DNA of 37,444 nucleotides from NCBI GenBank assembly GCA_023954815.1, contig JAGSHB010000041.1:1-37444 (forward strand), written 5' to 3'. Made by a program: the position numbers and the translations under genes. Position 1 is the first letter of the stretch. Every line of letters starts with the position of its first letter. Of this stretch, positions 1 through 8,703 are shown piece after piece. This stretch comes from Myxococcales bacterium. GTDB lineage: Bacteria; Myxococcota_A; UBA9042. The notes under the pieces were generated by a model. That model saw only the letters and a program-made list of their open reading frames with translations, was not told where the DNA came from and made no database searches.

Positions 1-537
1 CTGATTGAGCTGATGATCGTCGTCGCCATCATCGCCATTCTGGCCGTGGTCGCCGTGCCTCAGTTTACCAAATACATGCGCCAGGCGAAGACAGCCGAGG
101 CCAACGAGATGCTCGATCTCATCAAGAAGGGTTCGGCTGCCTACTACGGCACGCCGCGCACCAAGGCCGGTACCCAGGAGCGTATCGCTTGCCAATACCC
201 CAAGACGGTGAGTTACACGCCGACGGGTAGCGGTTGCTGTCGCAGCGCCGATACGGACAAAGACGATCGTTGCGATTCGTCACCTCAGTCATGGAACAAC
301 ACGACTTGGTCTGCGCTTCACTTTGCGATCACCGACCAGCACTACTTCCAGTACAAGTACGAGTCGAGTGGTACGCTGTCGACAGCCAAATTCACGGCGA
401 CGACCAATGCTGATCTGGACTGCGACAGCACCTACTCCACCTTCCAGATCGTTGGCGCTGGCGACCCGAAGGCTCGCTACGGCGAGTGCGACCCGGTTAC
501 GGCAGGCGCGATCTACCGGAACCTCGACTCCGAGTAG
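1..537 (+). CDS. pilA: Type IV pilin, major-pilin-like (5' end missing)
   Basis: The frame is open from the first base and begins LIELMIVVAIIAILAVVAVPQF. This is the hydrophobic N-terminal helix of type IV pilins, just after the missing prepilin peptidase site (the usual G/F-T-L-I-E-L). The conserved Glu of the mature N-terminus (position 5) is present as the E of LIEL. The remainder, about 150 residues, is a globular domain rich in Thr, Ser, Tyr and Cys. It includes two late cysteines (DCDS and GECDP) that could form the C-terminal disulfide loop common in pilins. The family forms extracellular pilus fibres at the inner-membrane assembly machine, for twitching, adhesion or DNA uptake. A minor pilin or type II secretion pseudopilin is possible, but length and disulfide pattern favour a major pilin. 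A strong terminator follows at once, so it is the last gene of its unit. Confidence 0.85.
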   Translation: MIELMIVVAIIAILAVVAVPQFTKYMRQAKTAEANEMLDLIKKGSAAYYGTPRTKAGTQERIACQYPKTVSYTPTGSGCCRSADTDKDDRCDSSPQSWNNTTWSALHFAITDQHYFQYKYESSGTLSTAKFTATTNADLDCDSTYSTFQIVGAGDPKARYGECDPVTAGAIYRNLDSE

Positions 538-562
538 CCAAGTGCCGCTCCATCATTCGGCG

Positions 563-597
563 AGGCCGTCACATCTGTGGCGGCCTTTGTCGTTTTT
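563..597 (+). terminator. Rho-independent terminator of the pilin gene
   Basis: A hairpin pairs AGGCCG (563-568) with CGGCCT (581-586). An inner CACA/TGTG helix extends it around a two-base loop. It is followed by a T-rich tract ending in TTTTT at 597. It starts 26 bases after the pilin stop codon. The reverse strand lacks a T tract after the stem, so it should act only on the pilin transcript. Confidence 0.8.
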
Positions 598-625
598 GAG
601 GTGATGCGTCGTGTGTGAAGGTCCG

Positions 626-892
626 CTAGCCGAACCGGCGACGGTTGCGCTCTCGGGCCTTTTCAGCCTCGACTTCTCGGTCCTTGCTCGGGGCGCTCGT
701 GACCAGATTATCGACGAGCGTGCGGGCGATGGCTGCCACATCGTCCACGGCCTGCTCAAACACCGCCTCGTTGGCCTGGGATGGTTTCTGAAAACCGCTC
801 AGCTTGCGCACAAACTGCACCGCTGATGCGCGGATCTCATCGTCCGTTGCCGGTGGCTCGAAATTGAAGAGCGTCCTGATATTCCGGCACAT
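626..892 (-). CDS. DUF2277 family protein
   Basis: An 88-residue protein opening MCRNIRTLFNFEPPATDDEI, the typical start of the DUF2277 family. This family of about 80-90-residue proteins is widespread in Actinobacteria and Proteobacteria and has no assigned biochemical role. The central part (VRKLSGFQKPSQANEAVFEQAVDDVAAIARTL) also follows the family pattern, so the protein is full length. It ends in a charged Lys/Arg/Glu tail. There is no signal peptide or membrane segment, so it should be cytoplasmic. A CGGGAG ribosome-binding site lies 7 bases before the ATG. It starts 33 bases after the end of the ATP-grasp gene on the same strand, so the two are probably co-transcribed. Function is not known. 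Confidence 0.85.
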   Translation of the reverse strand: MCRNIRTLFNFEPPATDDEIRASAVQFVRKLSGFQKPSQANEAVFEQAVDDVAAIARTLVDNLVTSAPSKDREVEAEKARERNRRRFG

Positions 893-925
893 TCGCTGAC
901 TCCCGGCTCGCTGGTGACACCTGGG

Positions 926-1891
926 CTAACTTGCCTCGGCGATTTTCGCTTGGAGAAAGTCGGCGACGCGCTCAAAGGGGTCAAACCCCATGGCGAGGCC
1001 GATGGGACGGCGCAGGTTGCTGTTGGCGTTGACGTCGTAGAACACCCGCCGGCCGTCGCCAGTCTCCAGGTACTCAATCCCAGCCACATCAAGCTTGCCG
1101 GCGGCACAGATCTGCTTGCCCACCGCGACAGCTTCGGCCGGCACGTCGGCAAAGGGCACAAAACGCGGGCCAGCGCTCACGGGCGGGGCCGAGGGCAGGG
1201 CGCAGACCCCTTCCGAGCCATCCTCAGGATTGCAGGTCTCCGATGGGCACAGGTTGAAGCCGCCGTCCGAATGCACCCGCATAGCGTACAAGAGCTCTCC
1301 ACCGACAAACTCCATGCGCACGATGCCGTCCACGTCGCTGTCGTGGGGCAGATACTCTTGCAGCAGCATCACGTGATCGGGCGCCCAGGTGGCGTCGTCG
1401 CTCAGCAGGTCGCGGATCTCAGCGATGTCATTGACCACGTGCATCCGCGCACCGCTACCGCCCTGATTGGGCTTGAGCATGGCCGGAAAGCCGATCTCTT
1501 CGGCGCGCATTTCCAGCCCATCGACATCGTTGAACGCCAGGGTCCGTGGGTAGTCGATGCCCAGCCGTGACAGCAGCCGCGCTTGCACCGCCTTGTTGAG
1601 CTCGAACCGAAAAGCTGGCGCGCCGTTGATCACGTTGGCCCCATCGGCCTCCAAGCCTTCGAGCAGCGTCAGGCCGAAAGGTACCGCACGGGTATTTCCC
1701 CGCAGATACGCGCTGGGCGAGGCTTGGTTGAAGATCACTTTGGCTGGAATCGCATCGGTGCCGCCGACTACGCCGCGCTTGAGATCGATCGCGACATAGT
1801 CGACTCCGCGGGCATCCAAGACCTCGAATAGCGGCTTTTGCCACTCGGGGTGTTCAAACAAAATCGCGAGGTCGACAGGTTGCGTTGGCAC
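926..1891 (-). CDS. ATP-grasp domain ligase, RimK/glutathione synthase-like
   Basis: A protein of about 321 residues with an ATP-grasp fold. The N-terminal part (VDLAILFEHPEW...VDYVAIDL) resembles the pre-ATP-grasp domain. It is followed by the nucleotide-binding lobe with FPAMLKPNQGGSGARMHVV (the Lys and glycine-rich loop that hold ATP), the LLQEYLP segment, and a C-terminal FYDVNANSNLRRP with the Asp/Asn metal-binding positions. Such enzymes form amide bonds through acyl-phosphate intermediates; the substrate here cannot be read from sequence. I chose a GTG start at 1891 because GGAG lies 7 bases upstream. An in-frame ATG at 1963 (or 2068) has no comparable site and would add unconserved residues. 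It is divergent from the cyclophilin gene and leads into the DUF2277 gene. Confidence 0.8.
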   Translation of the reverse strand: MPTQPVDLAILFEHPEWQKPLFEVLDARGVDYVAIDLKRGVVGGTDAIPAKVIFNQASPSAYLRGNTRAVPFGLTLLEGLEADGANVINGAPAFRFELNKAVQARLLSRLGIDYPRTLAFNDVDGLEMRAEEIGFPAMLKPNQGGSGARMHVVNDIAEIRDLLSDDATWAPDHVMLLQEYLPHDSDVDGIVRMEFVGGELLYAMRVHSDGGFNLCPSETCNPEDGSEGVCALPSAPPVSAGPRFVPFADVPAEAVAVGKQICAAGKLDVAGIEYLETGDGRRVFYDVNANSNLRRPIGLAMGFDPFERVADFLQAKIAEAS

Positions 1892-2043
1892 GGCGCGGCT
1901 CCATCGGGCGTCAGACCCGGTGCCGCGAAGGCTACCCCCAAATGCGGACCAGATCGATGCCATTTTCATGTCGGGTTGGTTGCACTTGCGGTTCGGCTCC
2001 GTCGCCGCATCATGACAGTCGCGCTCACACCTCTGGAGATCCC

Positions 2044-2595
2044 ATGCCGATGCCGCCCCTTCGTACAATCACCCCGCTTTCTCGCGATATTTCCGATGTG
2101 CGCGTGACCATCGAGACCTCCATGGGCACCGTCTGGTGCAAGCTGTTTTTGGACAAAGCGCCGCTGACGGTGGCCAACTTCGTGCATCTCGCCCAGGGCT
2201 CGCACCCGTGGCGCGACGAAAACGGCCGAGAGCATCACGACACGCCCTATTACGACGGCCGCACCTTTCACCGTGTGGTGCCCGGTTTTATCGTGCAGGG
2301 CGGCTGTGTTCGCGGCGATGGGCTGGGCAATCCGGGCTATCGCTTCGCAGATGAAATGGGGCTGCGTCACGACCGGCCAGGGCTGCTGTCGATGGCCAAC
2401 GCCGGCCGGGACACCAACGGCGCGCAGTTCTTCGTGACGTTACGAGACGCCCGCGAGCTCAACGGTCGCCACACGGTTTTTGGCGAAGTCGAGCACGGTC
2501 TGGAGGTGTTTCAGGCCCTGAGTCGCATGCCGCTGCAGGGGGAACGGCCGATGGAAGACGTGGTGATGGAGCGGGTCAGCGTCGAGCTCAGATAG
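2044..2595 (+). CDS. Cyclophilin-type peptidyl-prolyl cis-trans isomerase
   Basis: A 183-residue protein. After about 20 residues it shows the cyclophilin fold of the bacterial PpiA/PpiB type: VTIETSMGTVWCKLFLDKAPLTVANFVHLA, then YYDGRTFHRVVPGFIVQGG with the catalytic Arg in FHRV, then GLLSMANAGRDTNGAQFFVTL and HTVFGEV. It catalyses cis-trans isomerisation of Xaa-Pro bonds during protein folding. There is no convincing signal peptide, so it is probably cytoplasmic. A GGAG box lies about 6 bases before the ATG at 2044. The frame stays open further upstream, but those residues are not family-like. The DDE-type insert HPWRDENGREHHD precedes YYDG and is common in this subgroup. It is followed by leuS 130 bases downstream. 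Confidence 0.92.
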   Translation: MPMPPLRTITPLSRDISDVRVTIETSMGTVWCKLFLDKAPLTVANFVHLAQGSHPWRDENGREHHDTPYYDGRTFHRVVPGFIVQGGCVRGDGLGNPGYRFADEMGLRHDRPGLLSMANAGRDTNGAQFFVTLRDARELNGRHTVFGEVEHGLEVFQALSRMPLQGERPMEDVVMERVSVELR

Positions 2596-2641
2596 CGTTG
2601 GGCTGAGATAGAGATGTGGTGTGAGCGACCTGCCTTTTCGT

Positions 2642-2655
2642 CGGCACTTGTGCCG
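2642..2655. other. Short perfect dyad in the leuS upstream region
   Basis: CGGCAC (2642-2647) and GTGCCG (2650-2655) form a perfect inverted repeat around TT, about 70 bases before the leuS start. No T tract follows, so it is not a simple terminator. It could be an operator or a hairpin in the leader; a chance occurrence in G+C-rich DNA is also possible. Confidence 0.25.
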
Positions 2656-2725
2656 GCTGTCGGCTCCCGGCATCGTCTGCGCCGCGCACTTCACTGAGGG
2701 CGCTCGAACCCGACAGGAGCCCGCC

Positions 2726-5254
2726 ATGGCCAACCATCCCCGCCCCGAAGCCGGTCAACCCACCGTCAACCCCGATGAGCGCTTTGATTTTGCGACCACG
2801 GACGCGAAGTGGCAGCAGTTCTGGGTCAACAACAAGACCTTCAAGGCCGACATCGACCCGGACAATGACAAGCGCGCCTTTGTGCTCGACATGTTCCCCT
2901 ACCCATCCGGCGCGGGCCTGCATGTGGGCCACCCCGAGGGCTACACCGCCACGGATATTTGGTCGCGCTACCAGCGCCACAACGGCGTCAACGTGCTGCA
3001 CCCCATGGGTTGGGACGCGTTCGGCCTGCCCGCCGAGCAGTACGCCATCAAGACCGGCACCCATCCGCGTGAGACGACCAAGAAGAACGTCGACAACTTC
3101 CGCCGGCAGATTCAGGCGCTGGGCTTTTCCTACGATTGGGATCGCGAGGTCGACACCACCGACCCGAACTACTTCAAGTGGACCCAGTGGATCTTTCTGA
3201 AGCTCTTCGAGCGCGGATTGGCCTACCAGAGTGAGATTCCGGTCAACTGGTGCCCCGCCTTGGGCACGGTGCTTGCCAACGAGGAGGTCATCGATGGCCT
3301 CAGCGAGCGTGGCAGTCACCCGGTTGAGCGTCGGCCCATGCGGCAGTGGATGCTCGCGATCACCGCTTACGCTGAGGAGCTGTTGGCCGGCGTGGACGGG
3401 CTGCAGTGGGGCGAAGGCATCAAGACGATGCAGCGCAACTGGGTCGGTCGCTCTGAGGGGGCCGAGGTCGCGTTCGCGGTCGAGGGCCACGAGGTAAAGC
3501 TGCGGGTCTACACCACCCGGCCAGACACGTTGTTCGGCGCCACCTACATGGTCGTCGCGCCGGAGCACGCCCTGCTCGACGTCATCTGTTCCGATGGCCA
3601 GCGCGGGGACGTTGTCGCCTACGCCGCGGCAGCCACACGCAAGAGCGAGCGGGATCGGCAGGACGAGCGCAAGGAAAAGACCGGTGTATTTACAGGTGCC
3701 TACGCCATCAACCCGGTCAACGGCGAGCGCGTCCCTGTGTGGACGGCTGACTACGTGCTTGGCGGCTACGGCACCGGCGCCATCATGGCTGTGCCCGGGC
3801 ATGACGTGCGCGACTTTGCGTTCGCGACGACTTTTGAGCTGCCCATCAAGCGCGTTGTCATGGCGGCTGATGGTGACCCCAACGCGCCCTTGGAAGAGGC
3901 CTTTTCCGCCACTGGTGTCGCCTGCAACTCAGGTGAGTTCGATGGGCTGACCACCGCCGAATTCAAGCAGCGCATCAGCAAGTGGCTGACAGACAAGGGA
4001 CTGGGCGAGGCCAAGACCAACTACAAATTGCGCGACTGGGTCTTTTCCCGGCAGCGCTACTGGGGCGAGCCGATTCCGATCTATTACCCCTGTTTTCCGG
4101 GTGATGGCGCCACAGATCGGCAATTGTGGGATCCCCGCCGCGGCGATGCGGTGACCATCGACTACAAGTCGCCCATCGCGGTCGCCGAGGAAGAGCTGCC
4201 CCTGCGGCTGCCCGAGACGGACGATTACAAGCCCAACGAGTCTGGCGAGCCGCCCTTGGCCCGCTGCTTGGATTGGCGCTTTTTCGAGAGAGACGGCCAG
4301 TGGTACGCCCGCGAGACCAACACCATGCCCCAGTGGGCTGGCTCGTGTTGGTACTACCTGCGTTACGCCGATCCGACGAACCCGGACTTCATCGCGTCCC
4401 CGGAGGCCATCGATTATTGGCTACCCGTGACGCTGTATGTCGGTGGTGCTGAGCACGCGGTCCTGCATCTGCTCTACGCCCGGTTCTGGCACAAGGTCCT
4501 GCACGACATCGGTGTGGTGCCCCATTCGGAGCCATTCCCGCGTCTGGTCAACCAAGGCATGATCTTGGGCGAAGACGGCGAGAAGATGAGCAAGTCGCGC
4601 GGCAACGTCATCAACCCGGACGATATGCTCAGTGAGTTCGGCACCGACGCGTTCCGCCTGTACATCATGTTCATGGGCCCGCTTGAGAAGGTGAAGCCTT
4701 GGCAGACCGCCGGCATGCACGGCACCCGCCGCTTCATGTATCGGTTTTGGAGCCTGTATCAGAAGCAGATCTCCGATGCGCCGCTGTCGGGAGACCAGCA
4801 GAGTCTGCTGCACGCGCTGATCAAGAAGGTTGGCGAGGATACGGAGGCCCTGCGTTTCAACACCGCTATCGCAGCGATGATGGAAGCGCTCAATGACCTG
4901 CTGAAATCCGATGAGCTCAACCGAGAAATCGCCGAGACGCTGGTCGTGTTGATCTCGCCCTACGCGCCGCATATGGCCGAGGAGCTGTGGGCCCGCTTGG
5001 GCTATGAGCCGTCGGTCAGCAAGCAGCCGTGGCCGGTATTCGATCCGGCGAAACTGGTCAAAGCCAGCTACCTGCTGCCTGTCATGGTCAACGGCAAGGT
5101 GCGCGCCAAGATCGAGGTGCCGACCGGCAGCGATGAGACCCATCTGGAGACGGTGGCCCTATCGGACAGCCGCATCATGAAGTGGACCGAAGGCAAGGTC
5201 GTGCGCAAGATCATCGTCAAGCCTGGGCGCATGGTGAGTATCGTCGCGAAGTAG
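2726..5254 (+). CDS. leuS: Leucyl-tRNA synthetase
   Basis: An 842-residue class I aminoacyl-tRNA synthetase that charges tRNA-Leu with leucine in the cytoplasm. The HIGH signature is PYPSGAGLHVGHPEGY (HVGH at residues 66-69). The KMSKS loop is EKMSKSRGN (about residues 620-624). The CP1 editing domain, which hydrolyses mischarged tRNA, lies between them and includes TTRPDTLFGATYMVVAPEH and GAIMAVPGHDVRDFAFA. The C-terminal anticodon-binding helices (LISPYAPHMAEELW) and terminal domain are present. Length fits the bacterial family (about 820-880). The ATG at 2726 follows AGGAG with a 6-base spacer; an earlier in-frame start at 2621 lacks both. It is a single-copy type housekeeping gene with no sign of damage. 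Confidence 0.98.
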   Translation: MANHPRPEAGQPTVNPDERFDFATTDAKWQQFWVNNKTFKADIDPDNDKRAFVLDMFPYPSGAGLHVGHPEGYTATDIWSRYQRHNGVNVLHPMGWDAFGLPAEQYAIKTGTHPRETTKKNVDNFRRQIQALGFSYDWDREVDTTDPNYFKWTQWIFLKLFERGLAYQSEIPVNWCPALGTVLANEEVIDGLSERGSHPVERRPMRQWMLAITAYAEELLAGVDGLQWGEGIKTMQRNWVGRSEGAEVAFAVEGHEVKLRVYTTRPDTLFGATYMVVAPEHALLDVICSDGQRGDVVAYAAAATRKSERDRQDERKEKTGVFTGAYAINPVNGERVPVWTADYVLGGYGTGAIMAVPGHDVRDFAFATTFELPIKRVVMAADGDPNAPLEEAFSATGVACNSGEFDGLTTAEFKQRISKWLTDKGLGEAKTNYKLRDWVFSRQRYWGEPIPIYYPCFPGDGATDRQLWDPRRGDAVTIDYKSPIAVAEEELPLRLPETDDYKPNESGEPPLARCLDWRFFERDGQWYARETNTMPQWAGSCWYYLRYADPTNPDFIASPEAIDYWLPVTLYVGGAEHAVLHLLYARFWHKVLHDIGVVPHSEPFPRLVNQGMILGEDGEKMSKSRGNVINPDDMLSEFGTDAFRLYIMFMGPLEKVKPWQTAGMHGTRRFMYRFWSLYQKQISDAPLSGDQQSLLHALIKKVGEDTEALRFNTAIAAMMEALNDLLKSDELNREIAETLVVLISPYAPHMAEELWARLGYEPSVSKQPWPVFDPAKLVKASYLLPVMVNGKVRAKIEVPTGSDETHLETVALSDSRIMKWTEGKVVRKIIVKPGRMVSIVAK

Positions 5255-5261
5255 CCGGAGA

Positions 5262-5286
5262 GCCCCGATTTGCGGGCCTTTGTTGC
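5262..5286 (+). terminator. Weak possible terminator after leuS
   Basis: GCCC and GGGC flank an eight-base loop (AGCCCCGATTTGCGGGCC), followed by a short interrupted T stretch (TTTGTTG). It is correctly placed 10-20 bases after the leuS stop, but the stem is short and the T tract poor. Confidence 0.3.
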
Positions 5287-5364
5287 CTGACGGAAGAAAA
5301 CGCTTTCATTTCAGTCCATTACAATGCCACCCTCCCGCGACTGTCTCTCAGATCCGGGTGTGGC

Positions 5365-5976
5365 ATGTTGTATCGGCACTGGAAGGCTAGCAATTGTCCT
5401 AACCCACGCGTCGCCGTCGCTGCGGCCTTTGTTTTACTAGCGGCAGCGTGTGCCGGGCCATATGACTTCGGTCCGTCTTTTTCGAGCACGTTTGGCACGC
5501 CGTCGGCCAACAACGACTGGGCTGCTGGCTGCCAAGGGCAGTTCTGTGCGCCGGAAGATACAACCCCGTGCTCCGGCGCCGTCTGCTCGGACGGGGGCGA
5601 AGTCTATTCGGGAGCCATCCATGACGCCGGTTCACTGCCGGGTGAACTCACACCAGCCGGAGCCCCCGGCAATCTAATCGACGAAGCGAAAGTCTCCCAC
5701 CTCTATCAGTGTCAGGGCTCGACTACGCACGCGGGCGGGCAGGTGACGCATTGGTGCACGACCTACTTCGCATGGCCCCTGGCCGCAGCGCATGCCGATT
5801 GCGTGGGCAACATTCTTACGAACGGGTACTGCACGTCGTCGGCGGTAGCAGCGGCTTGTTTGCGCATGTTCTCCACACCAAAATCGACGACATTTTACTA
5901 TGAGGTTCAGCCCCCCGCCTCTCTTGCCGTGGCATGCACGGCTGATGGCGACAGTATCTGGTGGGTCGGACCCTAA
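5365..5976 (+). CDS. Cys-containing lipoprotein, unknown function
   Basis: A 203-residue secreted lipoprotein. A positively charged start (MLYRHWKASNCPNPR) leads to a hydrophobic stretch and the lipobox LAAAC, giving lipidation at Cys29. The mature part is rich in Cys, Gly and Ser. Pairs such as CQGQFCAPED, CSGAVCSDGG, HWCTTYF, NGYCTSS and AVACTADG suggest several disulfides in the periplasm or on the cell surface. I do not recognise a known domain. No strong ribosome-binding site precedes the ATG at 5365; a GTG at 5359 is an alternative. It ends 5 bases before the convergent nSTAND gene, leaving no room for separate terminators. Base composition is slightly lower in G+C at its 5' end than in neighbouring genes. 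Confidence 0.7.
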   Translation: MLYRHWKASNCPNPRVAVAAAFVLLAAACAGPYDFGPSFSSTFGTPSANNDWAAGCQGQFCAPEDTTPCSGAVCSDGGEVYSGAIHDAGSLPGELTPAGAPGNLIDEAKVSHLYQCQGSTTHAGGQVTHWCTTYFAWPLAAAHADCVGNILTNGYCTSSAVAAACLRMFSTPKSTTFYYEVQPPASLAVACTADGDSIWWVGP

Positions 5977-5981
5977 ATCCC

Positions 5982-8495
5982 CTATTTGCCGGTCTTTTTT
6001 TGCAAAATCAGCTGCGCCTGCCGTCGTTCATAGTCATGCAGCCGCTGCAGCAAGGCAGCCGCTCTCGGCGTGCGACGTGCGACCTCACTCGCCAATTTCC
6101 GGGCACGCTTCAGACCCCGCGCAGGTAGGGGCGTCGTGAGCGCGTGGCGGTAGATCGCCCACGCTCGGTTCGTCAGGTAGCGGTCTCGCAGGGAGCCATT
6201 GGGAGCCGTTCGCCACGCGAGCGCAAAACTCTTCGCAGCTTGGTCAAAGCGACCCTTGTCGTACCAAGCCAGCCCGATGATGTTGTGAATCACCGCGCGT
6301 TCGGGCCCCTTCTTTGTCGTCCAAAGCTTCTTCGCATCTGCCCAGAGCGCGGCGTCGCTCTCCTTTGTGCGCTTTCCCGCCATGACCGCCATCCGACCGC
6401 GTTCCCGGCTCAGACTCTCGTGCAATGCCGTCAGCGCCGGTGACGTTTTGCGGCCGGGCTGCACCATCTTCCTCTCGGCGACATCGAGCTGCTTCTTGTG
6501 GAGGGCAGCCTGGCGGTCAAACCACTTGAGCCGGCGCTTGAGGGCGTCTACCCGAAAGCTCACAGCCCGCATGTCCGCCCGGGTTTCCTTGTCGCGCCGG
6601 CGTTCGCCGCTGTTGACGGTCTTGTCCAGCAGTCGCACCTGCTTGCGTACTCGGCCAGCGACACCGACCACATCCGACAGCTCACGGCGCGCCTCATCAA
6701 TGTCCACGCGACCGGCCGCATCACCGCTACCTAGTCCAATGAGTACACTGGTCCGGGGCAGGGCGCTCTCCAGCAGCCGAACCGCGTCCTCGACCACCGT
6801 GATATCGCTCGCCCGGCTGCCCGTGAGGTCCTTTCTGAGCTGTGCCCGCGCCATCTCCAGCTTCTGTTTGAGGGCCACGGCCTTCGCCAGGTTCAAGTCG
6901 GCATCCCGCCGGGCCTTCTTCGCCAGATTGCGCTGATCGGTCGCAGCCTGTTGGTGGGCCGTCGCCGCGCCGCTGGCTCCTTGGGCCAAGGTCCGATTCT
7001 TCTCGGCGATCTTTTCTTGTTCGGTCGCCTTTGATGCCTGACTCGACGCTTGCTCTTGGGCCCGATACGCGCTGTACCAACCCACGGCGCCGACCATGGC
7101 TACGAGCGCCACCGCTGCGGCCACCATCTGTCGCTGTCGCCCCTTCTTTCGCGCCAAGAGCTCCCAATGCGCCGCGCTCGCCTGCAGGAAGCGCTTTTCA
7201 TCCGCGTCGAGGTCGCTCAATTCGCTGAACGTCGCCATCCGGGTGGGGCTGAGCAGATCCGCACCGTGGCCATCGCCGTCTTGCCACCGGGTGAGCGCTT
7301 CGCGCAGCTGCTGCCGCTGTCGCAGCACATGGCGGCCATCTTCGATCCACCCGACCAATTTCGGCCAGGTCCGCAGCAACGCCTCGTGGGTGATTTCGAC
7401 CAGCGCGTCCCGTTCGACCGGCCGCAGAGACAGCAGACGGGCGCTAACAAATCGGGCCATGACCCGATCGACCCGGCTGGGATCTTCGATGCTGCGCAGC
7501 TCACTCCGCAGGACGCGACGGCGCTCAAACTCGCCATCGGCGCCGCCCTGCACCAAGCGGCTGAAGATCCGCCTAGCGCAGTTGGCCTCCTCTGGGATGA
7601 GGGCCTTGAACGTACGTGCGGCCGCGAGCTCTAGGGCGCGACCAGGACCACCAACGGACTCCAGCGCGGCCATGGAGATGGCGCCTCCCATCCGTTTTTG
7701 CCATAGCCCCACCAGGGTAAATTGCAGCAACGGCAGCGGGCTGGTTTCGCCCAGGACCTCGTCGACGATGCGCTCGGAGACGCCCTCGTCGTAGGAGAGC
7801 CCCACGCCCTCTGCTGGTCGATTGACCACCTGGCTCAGCCGCTCACGGGTCAGCGTGGCGAGCCGCATGGTGCCCTCGCCCATGGCGTCACGCAGCTGCG
7901 GCAGACGGTCCAAAAGCCCTTGAAACTCGGTTCGCAGCGCCACAATGACGGTGGTCTGGGCTTCCTTGTCGCGTGCACAAGCGAGTAGCGCCGCGGCAAA
8001 GGCCCGCTGCCGATCGGCGATGGGGCACAGCGCGAAGAGCTCTTCGAATTGATCGACGATGAGCAGGGTATGACCGGTCTCGACCCGAGCGAGGTGCACG
8101 GCCTGATCGGTGCTCGTCGCGAATGCTTCGGCGTCCGTCTGCGGCTGGCGACTTCCCAGTGCGTCGGCCAAAGCGACCAGCGGAAACTTAGTAGGCACCA
8201 GGGTGTGCACACGAAGCGGGCCCCCGTCTTCCGCGTCGGCGTAGCGCGCCCTGAGGGCTGGGATCACCCCGGCCTGTAGCAGCGACGACTTGCCCGAACC
8301 ACAGGGCCCGAGCACGGCAAACAACCCTTGGCGTTCGGCCATGTGCCACTCGACCAGCCGCGTAATCTCTAGATCGCGACCAAAGAACCGGCTGCTGTCG
8401 CTCTCGGCATAGGGCAACAGGCCGACGTACGGGCACGCAGCGTCGGCGAGGTTGGTGGCGGATGCCATGGGGGTACCGATGGGGGAATCGACCAA
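5982..8495 (-). CDS. nSTAND1-type NTPase with TM segment, coiled coil and C-terminal TPR region
   Basis: A protein of about 837 residues. The N-terminal half is a STAND-class NTPase of the nSTAND1 type: CPYVGLLPYAESDSSRFFGRD, Walker A GPCGSGKSS (about residues 63-71), Walker B LLIVDQFEELF (about 144-154), and the helical/winged-helix region ending VEITHEALLRTWPKL. A single transmembrane segment (VAAAVALVAMVGAVGWY, about 450-472) is followed by a long Ala/Lys/Glu/Gln-rich coiled coil and a C-terminal TPR-like stretch (IIGLAWYDKGRFDQAAKSFALAW). STAND proteins use nucleotide-driven oligomerisation to switch on an attached effector. Here no N-terminal effector domain (TIR, CHAT, protease) and no WD40 repeats are visible. 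The start is uncertain: TTG at 8495 has AGGAG 7 bases upstream; ATGs at 8468, 8546 and 8660 have weaker sites. Confidence 0.85.
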   Translation of the reverse strand: MVDSPIGTPMASATNLADAACPYVGLLPYAESDSSRFFGRDLEITRLVEWHMAERQGLFAVLGPCGSGKSSLLQAGVIPALRARYADAEDGGPLRVHTLVPTKFPLVALADALGSRQPQTDAEAFATSTDQAVHLARVETGHTLLIVDQFEELFALCPIADRQRAFAAALLACARDKEAQTTVIVALRTEFQGLLDRLPQLRDAMGEGTMRLATLTRERLSQVVNRPAEGVGLSYDEGVSERIVDEVLGETSPLPLLQFTLVGLWQKRMGGAISMAALESVGGPGRALELAAARTFKALIPEEANCARRIFSRLVQGGADGEFERRRVLRSELRSIEDPSRVDRVMARFVSARLLSLRPVERDALVEITHEALLRTWPKLVGWIEDGRHVLRQRQQLREALTRWQDGDGHGADLLSPTRMATFSELSDLDADEKRFLQASAAHWELLARKKGRQRQMVAAAVALVAMVGAVGWYSAYRAQEQASSQASKATEQEKIAEKNRTLAQGASGAATAHQQAATDQRNLAKKARRDADLNLAKAVALKQKLEMARAQLRKDLTGSRASDITVVEDAVRLLESALPRTSVLIGLGSGDAAGRVDIDEARRELSDVVGVAGRVRKQVRLLDKTVNSGERRRDKETRADMRAVSFRVDALKRRLKWFDRQAALHKKQLDVAERKMVQPGRKTSPALTALHESLSRERGRMAVMAGKRTKESDAALWADAKKLWTTKKGPERAVIHNIIGLAWYDKGRFDQAAKSFALAWRTAPNGSLRDRYLTNRAWAIYRHALTTPLPARGLKRARKLASEVARRTPRAAALLQRLHDYERRQAQLILQKKTGK

Positions 8496-8703
8496 GGGGG
8501 GGCTCCTGATGGCGGTCCGTGCGCCGGTCGGAAACGTCGAGAACATGCCCAAAATCAGGCATCTCCGCTGCAAGTGAACCTGCCACAGCCAGCCGAAAAC
8601 GATAGAATTCTGAACCTCCGACCGTCGAGCGACGCAAATCTGCAGCGCTTTGTCGCCCATCGATAGATCGGTCCCGCCGATGACGCGTCGAAAGTGAGGT
8701 GCG

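Noticed and set aside
2588-3802. Long minus-strand open frame antisense to leuS
   Set aside because: It is a shadow of the leuS coding strand in G+C-rich DNA; no domain, no ribosome-binding site, and leuS is certain.
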